Shown here one piece after another: positions 10,239 through 20,318 of a DNA stretch of 64,000 bases (its first letter is position 1; every line of letters begins with the position of its first letter). Below the pieces are notes generated by a model, which was not told the DNA's origin, searched no databases, and saw nothing but the letters and a program-made list of their open reading frames with translations. The stretch lies in assembly GCA_003280225.1 (NCBI GenBank), contig QCFO01000007.1, forward strand, positions 1-64,000, in the 5' to 3' direction. Both the position numbers and the translations under genes were made by a program. Origin of the DNA: Prochlorococcus sp. AG-363-K07. Its GTDB lineage: Bacteria > Cyanobacteriota > Cyanobacteriia > PCC-6307 > Cyanobiaceae.

Positions 10239-12425
10239 CTAAACCACACTTCCAATTTTTTTCCAAATACCTTCAGAAGCCAATTTTTTCGCAGTAATTC
10301 TACAACATCCCAAAACCAAAGGTCCACAAGTTTGGGGATCAACTATTAACTCCATAATCCCTTGATATTTCTCACTATCTTTAACAATTCCATTTAATTC
10401 TAAGTGAATATTTGCTAGCTTATTTTGATGTGATAGCAATCTCCAAGCTCTTCTATTTGAAGGTGCAAGTGTACTAGAGAAGCCACGTTTAAAAAGACTT
10501 AAGGCTCCATTAAAAGAGGGAATAAAACGAGCATCAAGTCTTATACTCAATGGCGCGAGACCTAAAGCTAAACGTTGATAATTACTAGCTAAAAGCATCT
10601 CTTCTAAATGGCCAAGTAAGCCAAAGCCAGTGATATCAGTACACGCATGAACTAGTGGCAAGCCTGTGGATTCATCTTTTTTACCTACTAAATTGGCCAA
10701 CAATGTATGCTGGCTAGAATTTAATTGATTAAGCATACTATCTAAGTCCTCAGGGGAGGCTTGGCCCAACATTGCTGCTGCAAAAATAACTCCCGAACCC
10801 AAGCCGCGACTAATCATTAAATCATCACCTGATTGAAGTCCGCTTTTCATCCAAGGCTGGGAATTTAGCGATAACGCTCCATTCACTGTGAGACCTATTT
10901 GAAGACCTAAACTGCTGGGTTGAGGGCTATCACTCCGTGCTTCTAAAGTATGCCCACCAATGAGCTTTGCTCCCTGAGCTGCTAAGGCCGAGTTAATGCC
11001 TGAAAGACTTTGAATTAACAATTCCTGCTGCACACTCTCATGAATAGCAGGAAGAGTTATCAGAGCTTGAGCGGAAGACACATAAATCCCAGTAGCCCAA
11101 AGATCTGAGCAAGCATGAAAGGCTGTCAAACGACCATTGAGCCATGGATCACTAACTAATGAGGGAAATCCATCAATACTTTGAAAAAATCTTTCAGAGG
11201 ACCCTGATGAGGGAACCAAAGAAGCATCTTGAGGGTAACTAGCCAAGTTATCTAATCCTGCGATTCTTAATGCATTTTGCAGAGGTTCTGAAGGTAATTT
11301 AGCTGCACAACCTCTACAAGCCATATGAGTATTAATTAATTCTGAAGTATTCATATTTAAAGGAGCTATATGAAATTTTTTCATGAACCTTTGATCAATA
11401 CTCTGCTTAATCTTCCAAATAAAATGACTTGGACCAAATATCCATTTACCCCAAATCGCCCAAGCGACTGAATGAGATTTCTTACGACTTAATCCACCAA
11501 TTAATTGTAAAGCATTTTTTTGAGGAGTCCAATGCAGGAGTTTTGAATGCTTACTAAATCTAGCAAGATTAGCACCCAAGATATTCGCAGAACGAACCGC
11601 CCAAACTCCTGATGCAGGCCTAAAGTTGTCTTTGACAATTGCGCAGTCACCTACGGCAAATACATAAGGATATTCAATAGATTGCAATGTTTTATAAGTG
11701 ATCACTCTTCCACAAGTGCTCAATTTCAAATCAGTCTCTTTAATCCAATGGGGCGTTTCATTACCAGTGCAGAGCAATGCTGAATTCACAATTGACTCTT
11801 TTCTAGGAATTATCTTAACCTTAGAATTAGCCAAACCTTGCCTAAGTGGAGGTGCTATTTTTGATATATCAGCTTGTATTTCTAGCCTTCTTAAAGGCCA
11901 ACGGCGACGCAAAGCGAAAACAACCTCAATAGCAGCAAGACCCGAACCAATTACTCTAAAAGCGCTTGACTTAATTGATAGAGATTTCTCATCTTCATTT
12001 TGGATAAAGTCCAATGATATAAGGAAAGGTTTAATTGAAGTACTCTTTTTTAATTCTTCAGATTTAGAGTATTGGTTTAAATATTTAGTCTCAGATCCTA
12101 TATCTAGACTAAGTATTGAGAAATAAATAGGTGGTCTACCATCTAACAAAATTAAATTTCTTCTTAAATCAACACCAACTATTTCAGCCATTATGAATGC
12201 AACCCCAGCTCTTGCTGACCAAGCTCTCAAATCTATTGATAAATCATTTTTTTTATAATGACCTGCTATTAAGCCAGGCAACATTCCAGAATAAAGAGTA
12301 ATGCTATTACGATCAATAAGTGTTATGGTTCCTTCAGGCCTTAGACGAGTATTCATCGCCCATTTTCTCAAGACAAGGGCATGTGAGTGCCCTCCACCGG
12401 CAAGAATAATTTGTTGATTGCTCAT
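10239..12425 (-). CDS. selD: FAD-dependent NADH dehydrogenase-like / selenide, water dikinase (SelD) fusion protein
   Basis: N-terminal pyridine nucleotide-disulfide oxidoreductase-like (IILAGGGHSHALVL; YVFAVGDCAIV); C-terminal SelD (MACRGCAAKLPSEPLQ; IGGHTLEARSD; DITGFGLLGHLEEML; LIVDPQTCGPL). Confidence 0.88.
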   Translation of the reverse strand: MSNQQIILAGGGHSHALVLRKWAMNTRLRPEGTITLIDRNSITLYSGMLPGLIAGHYKKNDLSIDLRAWSARAGVAFIMAEIVGVDLRRNLILLDGRPPIYFSILSLDIGSETKYLNQYSKSEELKKSTSIKPFLISLDFIQNEDEKSLSIKSSAFRVIGSGLAAIEVVFALRRRWPLRRLEIQADISKIAPPLRQGLANSKVKIIPRKESIVNSALLCTGNETPHWIKETDLKLSTCGRVITYKTLQSIEYPYVFAVGDCAIVKDNFRPASGVWAVRSANILGANLARFSKHSKLLHWTPQKNALQLIGGLSRKKSHSVAWAIWGKWIFGPSHFIWKIKQSIDQRFMKKFHIAPLNMNTSELINTHMACRGCAAKLPSEPLQNALRIAGLDNLASYPQDASLVPSSGSSERFFQSIDGFPSLVSDPWLNGRLTAFHACSDLWATGIYVSSAQALITLPAIHESVQQELLIQSLSGINSALAAQGAKLIGGHTLEARSDSPQPSSLGLQIGLTVNGALSLNSQPWMKSGLQSGDDLMISRGLGSGVIFAAAMLGQASPEDLDSMLNQLNSSQHTLLANLVGKKDESTGLPLVHACTDITGFGLLGHLEEMLLASNYQRLALGLAPLSIRLDARFIPSFNGALSLFKRGFSSTLAPSNRRAWRLLSHQNKLANIHLELNGIVKDSEKYQGIMELIVDPQTCGPLVLGCCRITAKKLASEGIWKKIGSVV

Positions 12426-12880
12426 TCTCATTGACCTAATCAATTAGCCAAAGAGCTAATAATATTTTTTTGCATGAATCATGAACAACCTTCCAATTCA
12501 TTGTGATTTTATTCTATTTGTCATAGGTTAAAATGGCCAGCATAAATAACCTCGTAATTATTATAGATACTCCTTTTTGTCGAATAAGCATTAATTTTCA
12601 GCTCTCCAGCAAAAGATTAAAGGTGCTTTAGAATGACAAAACAATTGAAATACACAACATATTATTTCACAGAAATCCTCTCACTCTATTTAAACTATAC
12701 TATACTAGTATATAAAGGAAGGCTAGAATAGCTAAGCAGCTAAATAAATAAATTTCAACTTTAACAAGGATACTTTTATTATTAATCTTAATCATTTCAA
12801 ATGATCTTTACATGCAAGGCAAAGGATAACTACAACCATATATAGGAGCAGCTAGAATAGATTTAATTGAGCGAGATTAA

Positions 12881-13792
12881 TTGCAAAATCCAGATTTCTC
12901 TAATCCTCAAAATGCACGACTTGGGGTATTAGGCGGAAGCGGCCTCTACAACATAGATGAACTCAACAATGTACAAGAATTAACTATCAAAACACCTTTT
13001 GGGGATCCTTCAGATCAACTAAGGCTTGGCAATTTAGGAGGTATGGAAGTCGTATTCTTAGCTCGACATGGAAGACATCACACATATACCCCTACAGATA
13101 TCCCTTATCGCGCAAATATCTGGGCAATGAAATCACTCGGTGTGCGCTGGATCTTATCTCCTTCAGCCGTTGGATCCCTTAAAGAACAGATAAGACCTCT
13201 AGACATAGTTGTACCTGATCAATTTATTGATCGTACTCATCAAAGACCTGTGACTTTCTTTACGGAAGGAGCAGTAGCCCATGTAACTATGGCAGATCCC
13301 TTTTGTCCCACCTTGTCAAGAATTTTGGCTGAAGAAGGAGAAAGACTTATGCCAGAAGGAAGACAGTTACATCGAGGCGGCACTTACCTTGCAATGGAAG
13401 GACCTGCTTTCTCGACACGTGCCGAATCAAACCTTTACAGGAGTTGGGGATGTGCCGTTATTGGCATGACAAATCACACAGAAGCACGGCTAGCAAGAGA
13501 AGCAGAAATTGCCTATTCATCTCTTTCAATGGCCACAGACTACGACTGTTGGCATGAAAAAGAAGACAATGTATCTGTAAACATGGTCCTTGAAAATCTC
13601 CGAGCCAACGCAGCATTAGCCTCCAAAATTGTTGCTTCAACGGCTCAAAAGCTTGCATCTTTAAGACCTTCGAGCCCTGCACATCAAGCCCTAAGAACTG
13701 GTTTGATGACTGCAAAAGAAATGGTGCCCTCAGAAACTAGGACAAAACTCGATCTTTTAACCAACCAATACTGGGGGAAGTTCAAAAACTAA
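12881..13792 (+). CDS. mtnP: S-methyl-5'-thioadenosine phosphorylase (TTG start)
   Basis: LGVLGGSGLYNIDEL...FLARHGRHHTYTPTDIPYRANIWAMKSLGVRWILSPSAVGSL; YLAMEGPAFSTRAES; GMTNHTEARLAREAEI. Confidence 0.93.
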   Translation: MQNPDFSNPQNARLGVLGGSGLYNIDELNNVQELTIKTPFGDPSDQLRLGNLGGMEVVFLARHGRHHTYTPTDIPYRANIWAMKSLGVRWILSPSAVGSLKEQIRPLDIVVPDQFIDRTHQRPVTFFTEGAVAHVTMADPFCPTLSRILAEEGERLMPEGRQLHRGGTYLAMEGPAFSTRAESNLYRSWGCAVIGMTNHTEARLAREAEIAYSSLSMATDYDCWHEKEDNVSVNMVLENLRANAALASKIVASTAQKLASLRPSSPAHQALRTGLMTAKEMVPSETRTKLDLLTNQYWGKFKN

Positions 13793-13810
13793 TTTTTAAA
13801 CCCACAAAAA

Positions 13811-13841
13811 AAGACTGACTATGGTAAGTCAGCCTTTTTGA
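13811..13841. terminator. Probable bidirectional intrinsic terminator (mtnP / psbEFLJ)
   Basis: AAGACTGACT-ATGGTA-AGTCAGCCTT stem (one mismatch), flanked by A7 upstream and T5 downstream, between convergent genes. Confidence 0.75.
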
Positions 13842-13889
13842 GAAATCAAAAGTTTTTAGAAATCCTAAAATGTAGTAAAAGCCTTTGAT

Positions 13890-14096
13890 TCAAAGGCCAC
13901 CAGCATTACCAACGCCGGTATAGGAACCATAGAAGAAAATTCCAAGGACAAAAATGACTGCTATACCACCAGCAGCTGCAACTAGCCATAAAGGCAGAGT
14001 GCCTTCAGTCCAACGCCGTTCCCAAGATACGGCTGGTCTTCCGTCTGGGAGTCGATCAGGAATACGACCGTCTGGGCCCTTCAGTTTGGTGCTCAT
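13890..14096 (-). CDS. psbJ: Photosystem II protein PsbJ
   Basis: [68 protein letters not shown]. Confidence 0.95.
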   Translation of the reverse strand: MSTKLKGPDGRIPDRLPDGRPAVSWERRWTEGTLPLWLVAAAGGIAVIFVLGIFFYGSYTGVGNAGGL

Positions 14097-14108
14097 AATT
14101 CCAAAGAT

Positions 14109-14228
14109 TCAGTTGAAGAAATAGCTGGAAAACAAAATTCCCATTACGAAGGTCAGCAGTAGCCCCAGGTAGAGACTCGTGCGATTCAACTCAACAGGCA
14201 GATTGTTGGGGTTTTGGTTTACTTGCAT
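14109..14228 (-). CDS. psbL: Photosystem II protein PsbL
   Basis: Minus-strand reading gives [39 protein letters not shown]; too short for the ORF track. Confidence 0.95.
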   Translation of the reverse strand: MQVNQNPNNLPVELNRTSLYLGLLLTFVMGILFSSYFFN

Positions 14229-14247
14229 TGCGAGTAATAGCGATCAA

Positions 14248-14385
14248 TCAGCGACGGATAAACTGCATGGCAGCAATCGCACCTAGGAAGAACACTGTAG
14301 GGACTCCCAAGGCATGCACAGCAAAAAATCTAACCGTAAAAATCGGGTAGACGCGATCAGATTGGAGAGGGGCAGATTGTGTCAT
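14248..14385 (-). CDS. psbF: Cytochrome b559 beta subunit PsbF
   Basis: Minus-strand reading gives [45 protein letters not shown]; contains the heme-ligand His. Confidence 0.95.
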   Translation of the reverse strand: MTQSAPLQSDRVYPIFTVRFFAVHALGVPTVFFLGAIAAMQFIRR

Positions 14386-14388
14386 GTC

Positions 14389-14637
14389 TTATTTCAGACG
14401 CAGGTCTAGTTGGGACTTGGATTCATAACGCTGGCTCACAACTGGAGCTTTTGTCTCTGAACCTTGGAAATAGGCATCAGGTCTTGGTGTCCCGAATGTG
14501 TCATAGGCAAGACCTGTTGACACAAACAAGAACCCAGAAATGAAAATAGCTGGCAGGGTTACGATTTGGATAACCCAGAACTTGATGTCAGTAAGGATCT
14601 CAAAGAACGGGCGTTCCCCCGTAGAGCCGGCAGCCAT
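14389..14637 (-). CDS. psbE: Cytochrome b559 alpha subunit PsbE
   Basis: [57 protein letters not shown]. Confidence 0.96.
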   Translation of the reverse strand: MAAGSTGERPFFEILTDIKFWVIQIVTLPAIFISGFLFVSTGLAYDTFGTPRPDAYFQGSETKAPVVSQRYESKSQLDLRLK

Positions 14638-14736
14638 AGCCTCATGCGTATCAGCTTGATGATCCTATCAAGACTGCCGCTGAAGTATGGGAATGGTTGC
14701 GACGGTGGTTACAGAGCGTTGCGCAATTTTATTTTT

Positions 14737-15756
14737 TCACGAGTTTTGCGAATCCAAACGCAGCAAAGTTCCTCGTTCCCCAAGAACGAAACCAATCTCT
14801 TTTTCCTGTTGGGGACTGGAGTCAAAGAGGATCCGTATCAAATTCGTTGGCTGGACGTCTCCAACTGGATCTAATTCCCAAGAATCTCCTCCGTCGTCAC
14901 TAACCAACAAAGTTCCATTGCCTCCTGCTGCCCAAATGCGTCCTTTTACGTCCCAGGCAAGGTCCAAATAGTTATAACCATTAACGATAGGGATAATCGG
15001 CTTACCCCAATTTTCTAGATCATCTGTATTGCTTGAAAAACGAATTTCTGCACCCCTAGAGAGCATCCACAGAGATCCATCTGGCTTAAATCCCATGGTT
15101 TGGACTCTCTTGCTACTTGCACGCTGATGAGGCTGCCACATTTCCTGGCCTGGCAACAAGGTTGCATAAAAATTGCCAAGACTACTAACACTTACATATT
15201 CTCCGTTTAATCCTCGTCTTATATCTCTAATACCACCTGAAGCCTCATTAACATTGCCTGCCCATGTTTTCCCTCCATCATGGGTGAGGTAGATCGCACC
15301 TGCAGTGGTAGCTAATTCAGCAGAGTCTGAACCTGTTGTTTTAATCAGATAAGGCTCTCCTGGAAGTTGATTTCCTAGCGACAACCGTGCCCAATTCTTC
15401 CCAGCATCTGTGGAATGCAAGACCAAGCCTGGTTGACCAGCAATCCATCCCTCCTCTCCATTGAAGTCGACACTAATTAATCGGAAGTTCTCCTCACTAG
15501 ATGTGTCAAGACTCCTCTCTTCCCAATTTCTACCCCCATCGTATGTCTCACGAATAAGGCGATTGGTGCCAACCAAAAAACCATGCTTGTCATCAACAAA
15601 ACTGATATCTAAAGGATTTGCATCTGTATTTAGCTGAATTTCCTGCCAAGGGCTGGAACTTGCAACAGGAAGCCTCGACGAAACACAGCCTCCCAAAGAA
15701 AGTCCTAACACGATTACAAGGACGAAATTGATTGATTTTGAAAGCACGCGTTTCAT
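14737..15756 (-). CDS. ycf48: Photosystem II assembly/stability factor Ycf48 (Hcf136-like)
   Basis: Signal/lipoprotein-like N-terminus (LGGCVSS) and BNR/propeller repeats (THDGGKTWAG, STDAGKNWARL, VSDDGGDSWELD); between rubredoxin and psbE. Confidence 0.92.
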   Translation of the reverse strand: MKRVLSKSINFVLVIVLGLSLGGCVSSRLPVASSSPWQEIQLNTDANPLDISFVDDKHGFLVGTNRLIRETYDGGRNWEERSLDTSSEENFRLISVDFNGEEGWIAGQPGLVLHSTDAGKNWARLSLGNQLPGEPYLIKTTGSDSAELATTAGAIYLTHDGGKTWAGNVNEASGGIRDIRRGLNGEYVSVSSLGNFYATLLPGQEMWQPHQRASSKRVQTMGFKPDGSLWMLSRGAEIRFSSNTDDLENWGKPIIPIVNGYNYLDLAWDVKGRIWAAGGNGTLLVSDDGGDSWELDPVGDVQPTNLIRILFDSSPQQEKEIGFVLGERGTLLRLDSQNS

Positions 15757-15773
15757 GGAAAAATTAAAGAAGT

Positions 15774-16133
15774 TCAATGCAAGGAGTAAAGAGAGAGAAA
15801 GCAAGCAAAAGCGAAAGCCAAGCCACCAAAAATCAGGACATTTTTTTGGCCTGGCGTCAGGTTATTGATGCCAAAACCATAATTTAGATTTTCTTCGAAA
15901 CCACTTGGTGCTGATCTGGGGCCAATATCTTTAAATGAATCAACCCCTAGGCGGCAGACAGGACATCGAAAAGTTGCCTTGTCTATTTCCAAAAAAGCTG
16001 TGCCAGGAAAAATACTTAGCTTTTTGACACCTTCAGCAGGATCATAGATATAACCACAACTTCGACACTCATACCTATGATTGCTTCGATCCTCAATCGA
16101 CAGCATTCCATCTTCTGTTTCAGATTCAGACAT
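15774..16133 (-). CDS. rubA: Membrane-anchored rubredoxin (RubA-like)
   Basis: YECRSCGYIYDPAEG...FRCPVCRLGVDSF two CxxC motifs, then C-terminal TM helix; start set at MSESETEDG. Confidence 0.9.
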   Translation of the reverse strand: MSESETEDGMLSIEDRSNHRYECRSCGYIYDPAEGVKKLSIFPGTAFLEIDKATFRCPVCRLGVDSFKDIGPRSAPSGFEENLNYGFGINNLTPGQKNVLIFGGLAFAFACFLSLYSLH

Positions 16134-16304
16134 TGCTTCAACAACATCAGAACCTAATTTACTGAAATTATGCGGATCGCCTAAGGGTTGGATCTCAACA
16201 CCCACAATCCTCTCCACATCCACACAACACTATATGTATTACTCCAATCCAAGGGGAAAGGGATCTACTATTTAGTGGGAATCCATCAAAAATAACCAAT
16301 ATCT

Positions 16305-16667
16305 ATGTTTTCTCTTCCTGGCTACGAATATTTCCTCGGGTTTTTGCTAATCGCGTCGGCTGTCCCGGTTCTCGCTTTAATCACAAACAAACTGCTTGCA
16401 CCTCGAAGTAGGGAGGGGGAAAGAGAACTTACATATGAATCTGGCATGGAACCCATAGGTGGAGCGTGGATTCAATTCAATATTCGCTACTACATGTTTG
16501 CTCTTGTTTTCGTGATTTTTGATGTTGAAACCGTTTTCCTCTACCCATGGGCAGTTGCGTTTCATAAGCTAGGTCTATTAGCTTTTATTGAAGCACTGAT
16601 TTTTATTGCAATACTTGTTGTGGCATTAGCCTATGCATGGAGAAAAGGCGCACTTGAATGGAGTTAA
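16305..16667 (+). CDS. ndhC: NAD(P)H-quinone oxidoreductase subunit 3
   Basis: [33 protein letters not shown]...[41 protein letters not shown]. Confidence 0.96.
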   Translation: MFSLPGYEYFLGFLLIASAVPVLALITNKLLAPRSREGERELTYESGMEPIGGAWIQFNIRYYMFALVFVIFDVETVFLYPWAVAFHKLGLLAFIEALIFIAILVVALAYAWRKGALEWS

Positions 16668-17409
16668 TTCCTTGACAGAACAACCATCTACCACAGCGAT
16701 ACGCGATATTCGCTCGGCAACTTGTGGTCCAGTTGGTGCCCCAAGTATTACGAACGAACTCAGTGAGAATATTATTCTCACAAGTCTTGATGATCTCCAC
16801 AATTGGGCAAGACTAAGCAGCCTATGGCCTTTGCTATATGGAACAGCTTGTTGCTTTATTGAATTTGCCGCATTAATTGGCTCTAGATTCGACTTCGATC
16901 GATTTGGTTTAGTACCTAGAAGTTCTCCAAGACAAGCAGATCTTTTAATAGTCGCTGGCACAGTCACAATGAAAATGGCACCTGCACTGGTAAGGCTCTA
17001 TGAACAAATGCCAGAGCCCAAGTATGTAATTGCTATGGGTGCTTGCACTATTACTGGTGGAATGTTTAGTGCAGATTCAACGACAGCTGTTAGAGGCGTT
17101 GACAAACTTATTCCTGTCGACCTTTATCTACCTGGATGTCCTCCAAGACCTGAGGCTATTTTTGATGCTGTAATCAAGCTGCGGAAAAAAGTTGGGAACG
17201 AATCAGTTTTAGAGCGAAGCAAAATGGAGCAAACACATAGATACTTCACGATTGATCATAAAATGAAAAGAATAGATCCTCTAGTAACTGGCGCATATCT
17301 AAGCTCTGAGAGTCAGAAAAAGGCTCTTAAAGAATCATCAGCAAACGTTATTAATGAAAAGGATACTGAAATGGAAAGCATGCTTAATTCACCACCTCAA
17401 GAAAGCTAA
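16633..17409 (+). CDS. ndhK: NAD(P)H-quinone oxidoreductase subunit K (true start may be TTG at 16672)
   Basis: [78 protein letters not shown]. Confidence 0.95.
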   Translation: MHGEKAHLNGVNSLTEQPSTTAIRDIRSATCGPVGAPSITNELSENIILTSLDDLHNWARLSSLWPLLYGTACCFIEFAALIGSRFDFDRFGLVPRSSPRQADLLIVAGTVTMKMAPALVRLYEQMPEPKYVIAMGACTITGGMFSADSTTAVRGVDKLIPVDLYLPGCPPRPEAIFDAVIKLRKKVGNESVLERSKMEQTHRYFTIDHKMKRIDPLVTGAYLSSESQKKALKESSANVINEKDTEMESMLNSPPQES

Positions 17410-18005
17410 TGACCCAAAAAGACAACAATACTACCAATCAAGAAAAGGAGATTGGCAAGACAATTCCTAATGATTCTATAGAGATTTCTGAATCTAAAAT
17501 CAAGGCTGGTCCTATTAGTATTTGGCTTAAAGAGAAAGGATTTAATCACAAAATCCTTGAAGAGGACCATTTAGGTGTAGAGACAATTGGAATAGAGGCA
17601 TCTGATTTAAAAAAAACTGCATATGCCCTCAAAGAATATGGTTTTGATTATTTACAGTGTCAAGGAGGTTATGACGAGGGTCCAGGTCAGAATCTGGTTT
17701 GCTTTTACAACTTAATTTCACTAGAAGAAATGATAAGTAATCAATTTGAGGAGAACAATGCTGCACTCAAAGAAATTCGTCTAAAGGTTTTCCTAGCAAG
17801 AGATGGAGATTTAAAAGTACCTAGTCTTTACGGACTTTTCAAAGGATCAGACTGGCAGGAGAGGGAAACCTACGACATGTTTGGAATCAACTTTGATGGT
17901 CACCCTCACCCCAAAAGGCTTCTTATGCCAGAAGACTGGAAGGGATGGCCATTACGCAAAGATTACGTTCAACCTGACTTCTATGAAATGCAGGATGCTT
18001 ATTAA
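17409..18005 (+). CDS. ndhJ: NAD(P)H-quinone oxidoreductase subunit J
   Basis: [59 protein letters not shown]; follows ndhC-ndhK. Confidence 0.95.
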   Translation: MTQKDNNTTNQEKEIGKTIPNDSIEISESKIKAGPISIWLKEKGFNHKILEEDHLGVETIGIEASDLKKTAYALKEYGFDYLQCQGGYDEGPGQNLVCFYNLISLEEMISNQFEENNAALKEIRLKVFLARDGDLKVPSLYGLFKGSDWQERETYDMFGINFDGHPHPKRLLMPEDWKGWPLRKDYVQPDFYEMQDAY

Positions 18006-19423
18006 AACTCTGTTTTACTCCTCCGATAAAAGCGCATTACTGCCAGTGCAAGACTTCGTGGATCATGCCTGAAAGTAGGAATAGACCTTCTTCCTTGGAG
18101 CTGAGCCTGTATCAACCCATAACCAAGGGAATTAAGTGTTCTGTTATCGCAAGTCACAGGTTCGGCACCTCTTGCCTTGTAGTAATCAAGAAGAGGGGAT
18201 GGTTCGATTTCAGCCTGAGCCAGAATAAAATTAAAAATTCTCTTAGTAATGCCAAAACTAGCTAATTGAGCTTCTATTGCTCGCACGTGGCCTGTGACAT
18301 CAAGACCATCAGTTTCACCAGGTTGAGTCATCAAATTACAGATATATAACTTGGGTGCGTTGCTTTTTTGTATAGCCTCCACTAATTCTGGGACAAGAAG
18401 ATTGGGCAAAAGAGATGTATATAAACTCCCAGGGCCAAGCAAAATCAGATCCGCATTAACTATTGCCGACAAAGCTCTTGGCAATGCTGGTGGTCTCTCT
18501 GGACAGCAACCAATCCTTACTATTGGGCTAGGAGCATTGCCAATTACAGACTCACCTTCAATCCTTTGACCATTCTCAAGTTCAGCCCATAGGCGAACAT
18601 CAACATTCGTTGCAGGGACAACCTGACCTTGAACAGCTAAAACTCGAGAGGATGCTGTGATTGCCGTTTCAAGACTACCGGTAATCGCAGTTAGAGCCGA
18701 TAGGAACAAATTTCCAAAACTATGTCCTTCTAACCCACTACCTGAAGAAAAACGATACTGAAACAACCTAGTTAGCAAAGGAGTCTCAGTTGAAAGCGCT
18801 GCTAAACAGTTTCTAATGTCACCCGGTGGCTGAACCCCTAATTCTCTTCGCAGAATTCCGCTACTTCCACCATCATCTGCAACAGTCACAATTGCTGTAA
18901 TACGACTGCTATAACTTTTTAAGCCACTCAAAAGACTTGAGAGGCCAGTACCTCCCCCAATAGCAACAATATTTGGGCCTCGATTTAGTTTACTTTTGGC
19001 TCTAAGGGCATCCACTAAAACAGTATCTTTAGCTGGCGCAAGTGCCTGTTGAATAGAACCAAAACTGCGACTTTGCCCCCAAAGCAAAAGAGACGCTCCA
19101 ATTATCAAAATCAAAGGGCCAGTAATACTTCTAGGCAAAAAAGTAGTAATCGCAGTCAGAAACCAAAAAATAGTTTCGATACTCCAATAAATTGGCCTTA
19201 AATCTGCCCAAATGGCTAATCCAACCAATGCCAAAAGCAATCCCAAGCCAGAGATGAGCATCCATCGCTTCACCACTAAGCCAGGCAAAAGCCATCGAAT
19301 CGCTCGAACAGAACGCATCATCAAAGCATCGTAATGATGTCCTTGTGGAGATCGTCTAGAGCGCCTGAATATTGAGCGCCCTCTAGATCGACGTTTAGAA
19401 GGAGTTGGATGATTAGAGGTCAA
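18002..19423 (-). CDS. YvcK/CofD-like gluconeogenesis factor family protein
   Basis: [80 protein letters not shown]-terminal TM segments. Confidence 0.9.
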   Translation of the reverse strand: MTSNHPTPSKRRSRGRSIFRRSRRSPQGHHYDALMMRSVRAIRWLLPGLVVKRWMLISGLGLLLALVGLAIWADLRPIYWSIETIFWFLTAITTFLPRSITGPLILIIGASLLLWGQSRSFGSIQQALAPAKDTVLVDALRAKSKLNRGPNIVAIGGGTGLSSLLSGLKSYSSRITAIVTVADDGGSSGILRRELGVQPPGDIRNCLAALSTETPLLTRLFQYRFSSGSGLEGHSFGNLFLSALTAITGSLETAITASSRVLAVQGQVVPATNVDVRLWAELENGQRIEGESVIGNAPSPIVRIGCCPERPPALPRALSAIVNADLILLGPGSLYTSLLPNLLVPELVEAIQKSNAPKLYICNLMTQPGETDGLDVTGHVRAIEAQLASFGITKRIFNFILAQAEIEPSPLLDYYKARGAEPVTCDNRTLNSLGYGLIQAQLQGRRSIPTFRHDPRSLALAVMRFYRRSKTEF

Positions 19424-19532
19424 ATCTGCTGAAGTGACTCGCCCGAAGACGTTTTTACAACTCTAAAGAAGCTTGTGCATTTGAACATCCCAGGCAAATG
19501 TGAGATAAATAACTTGCCTTTGTAGATATCTA

Positions 19533-20318
19533 GTGCCGGACTCCCCTGCAATGGTTGAAATGCAAGGTCTATCAAAGCAGTGGGAGGGTTCTCCTGTACT
19601 GAATGAAATCAGTTTTAAAATGAAACCTGGAGAAAGAGTGGCCATAGTTGGCCCCTCAGGCTCCGGTAAATCAACCATTCTTAAGCTTTTGGCAGGATTA
19701 ATCTTGCCAACAAAAGGTCACATTTGTTTATTCGGCGAAAAACAGACTTTCCTAAGGCTAGATCAAAGTAATCCTCCAGATGTAAGGCTTGTATTTCAAA
19801 ACCCAGCTCTATTAGCATCTTTGACAGTTGAAGAAAATGTAGGCTTTCTATTACAAAGAAGTGGGATTTTGAATAACGAAGAGATCCATCAACAAGTGAT
19901 GTTTGCTTTGAAAGAAGTCGGTCTTTTCGATGTGGCCAGCAAATTCCCTGGGCAACTAAGTGGGGGCATGCAAAAAAGAGTTAGCTTCGCGAGGGCATTA
20001 ATCAATGAGACTGTAGACCGAAACAATAGACTGCCATTGCTTTTATATGATGAACCAACAGCAGGTCTAGATCCAATAGCGTGTACGCGTATAGAAGACC
20101 TGATCGTTAAAACAACAACTTTGGCAGGAGGGAGTTCAATTGTTGTAAGTCATGTCTTGAGCACTATTGAGAGGTCATCAGAAAGAATCTTTTTGCTATA
20201 TGGAGGCAAGTTCCAATGGGAAGGTTCTATACATGAATTCAGAGAAAGTAAAAATCCATTTGTAAATCAGTTTCGCAACGGTAACCTTCAAGGGCCAATG
20301 CAACCAGAAGACAATTGA
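19533..20318 (+). CDS. ABC transporter ATP-binding protein (MlaF-like)
   Basis: Walker A GPSGSGKST, signature QLSGGMQKR, Walker B LLLYDEPTAGLDP; overlaps the MCE-domain gene. Confidence 0.9.
   Translation: MPDSPAMVEMQGLSKQWEGSPVLNEISFKMKPGERVAIVGPSGSGKSTILKLLAGLILPTKGHICLFGEKQTFLRLDQSNPPDVRLVFQNPALLASLTVEENVGFLLQRSGILNNEEIHQQVMFALKEVGLFDVASKFPGQLSGGMQKRVSFARALINETVDRNNRLPLLLYDEPTAGLDPIACTRIEDLIVKTTTLAGGSSIVVSHVLSTIERSSERIFLLYGGKFQWEGSIHEFRESKNPFVNQFRNGNLQGPMQPEDN

Noticed and set aside
11698-12126. 142-aa plus-strand ORF
   Set aside because: Antisense to the well-supported FAD/SelD fusion gene
14566-14971. Plus-strand ORFs 14566..14874, 14687..14971, 14697..14903
   Set aside because: Antisense to psbE and ycf48, which are clearly coding on the minus strand
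16626-16967. 113-aa minus-strand ORF
   Set aside because: Antisense to ndhK, whose protein motifs are unambiguous
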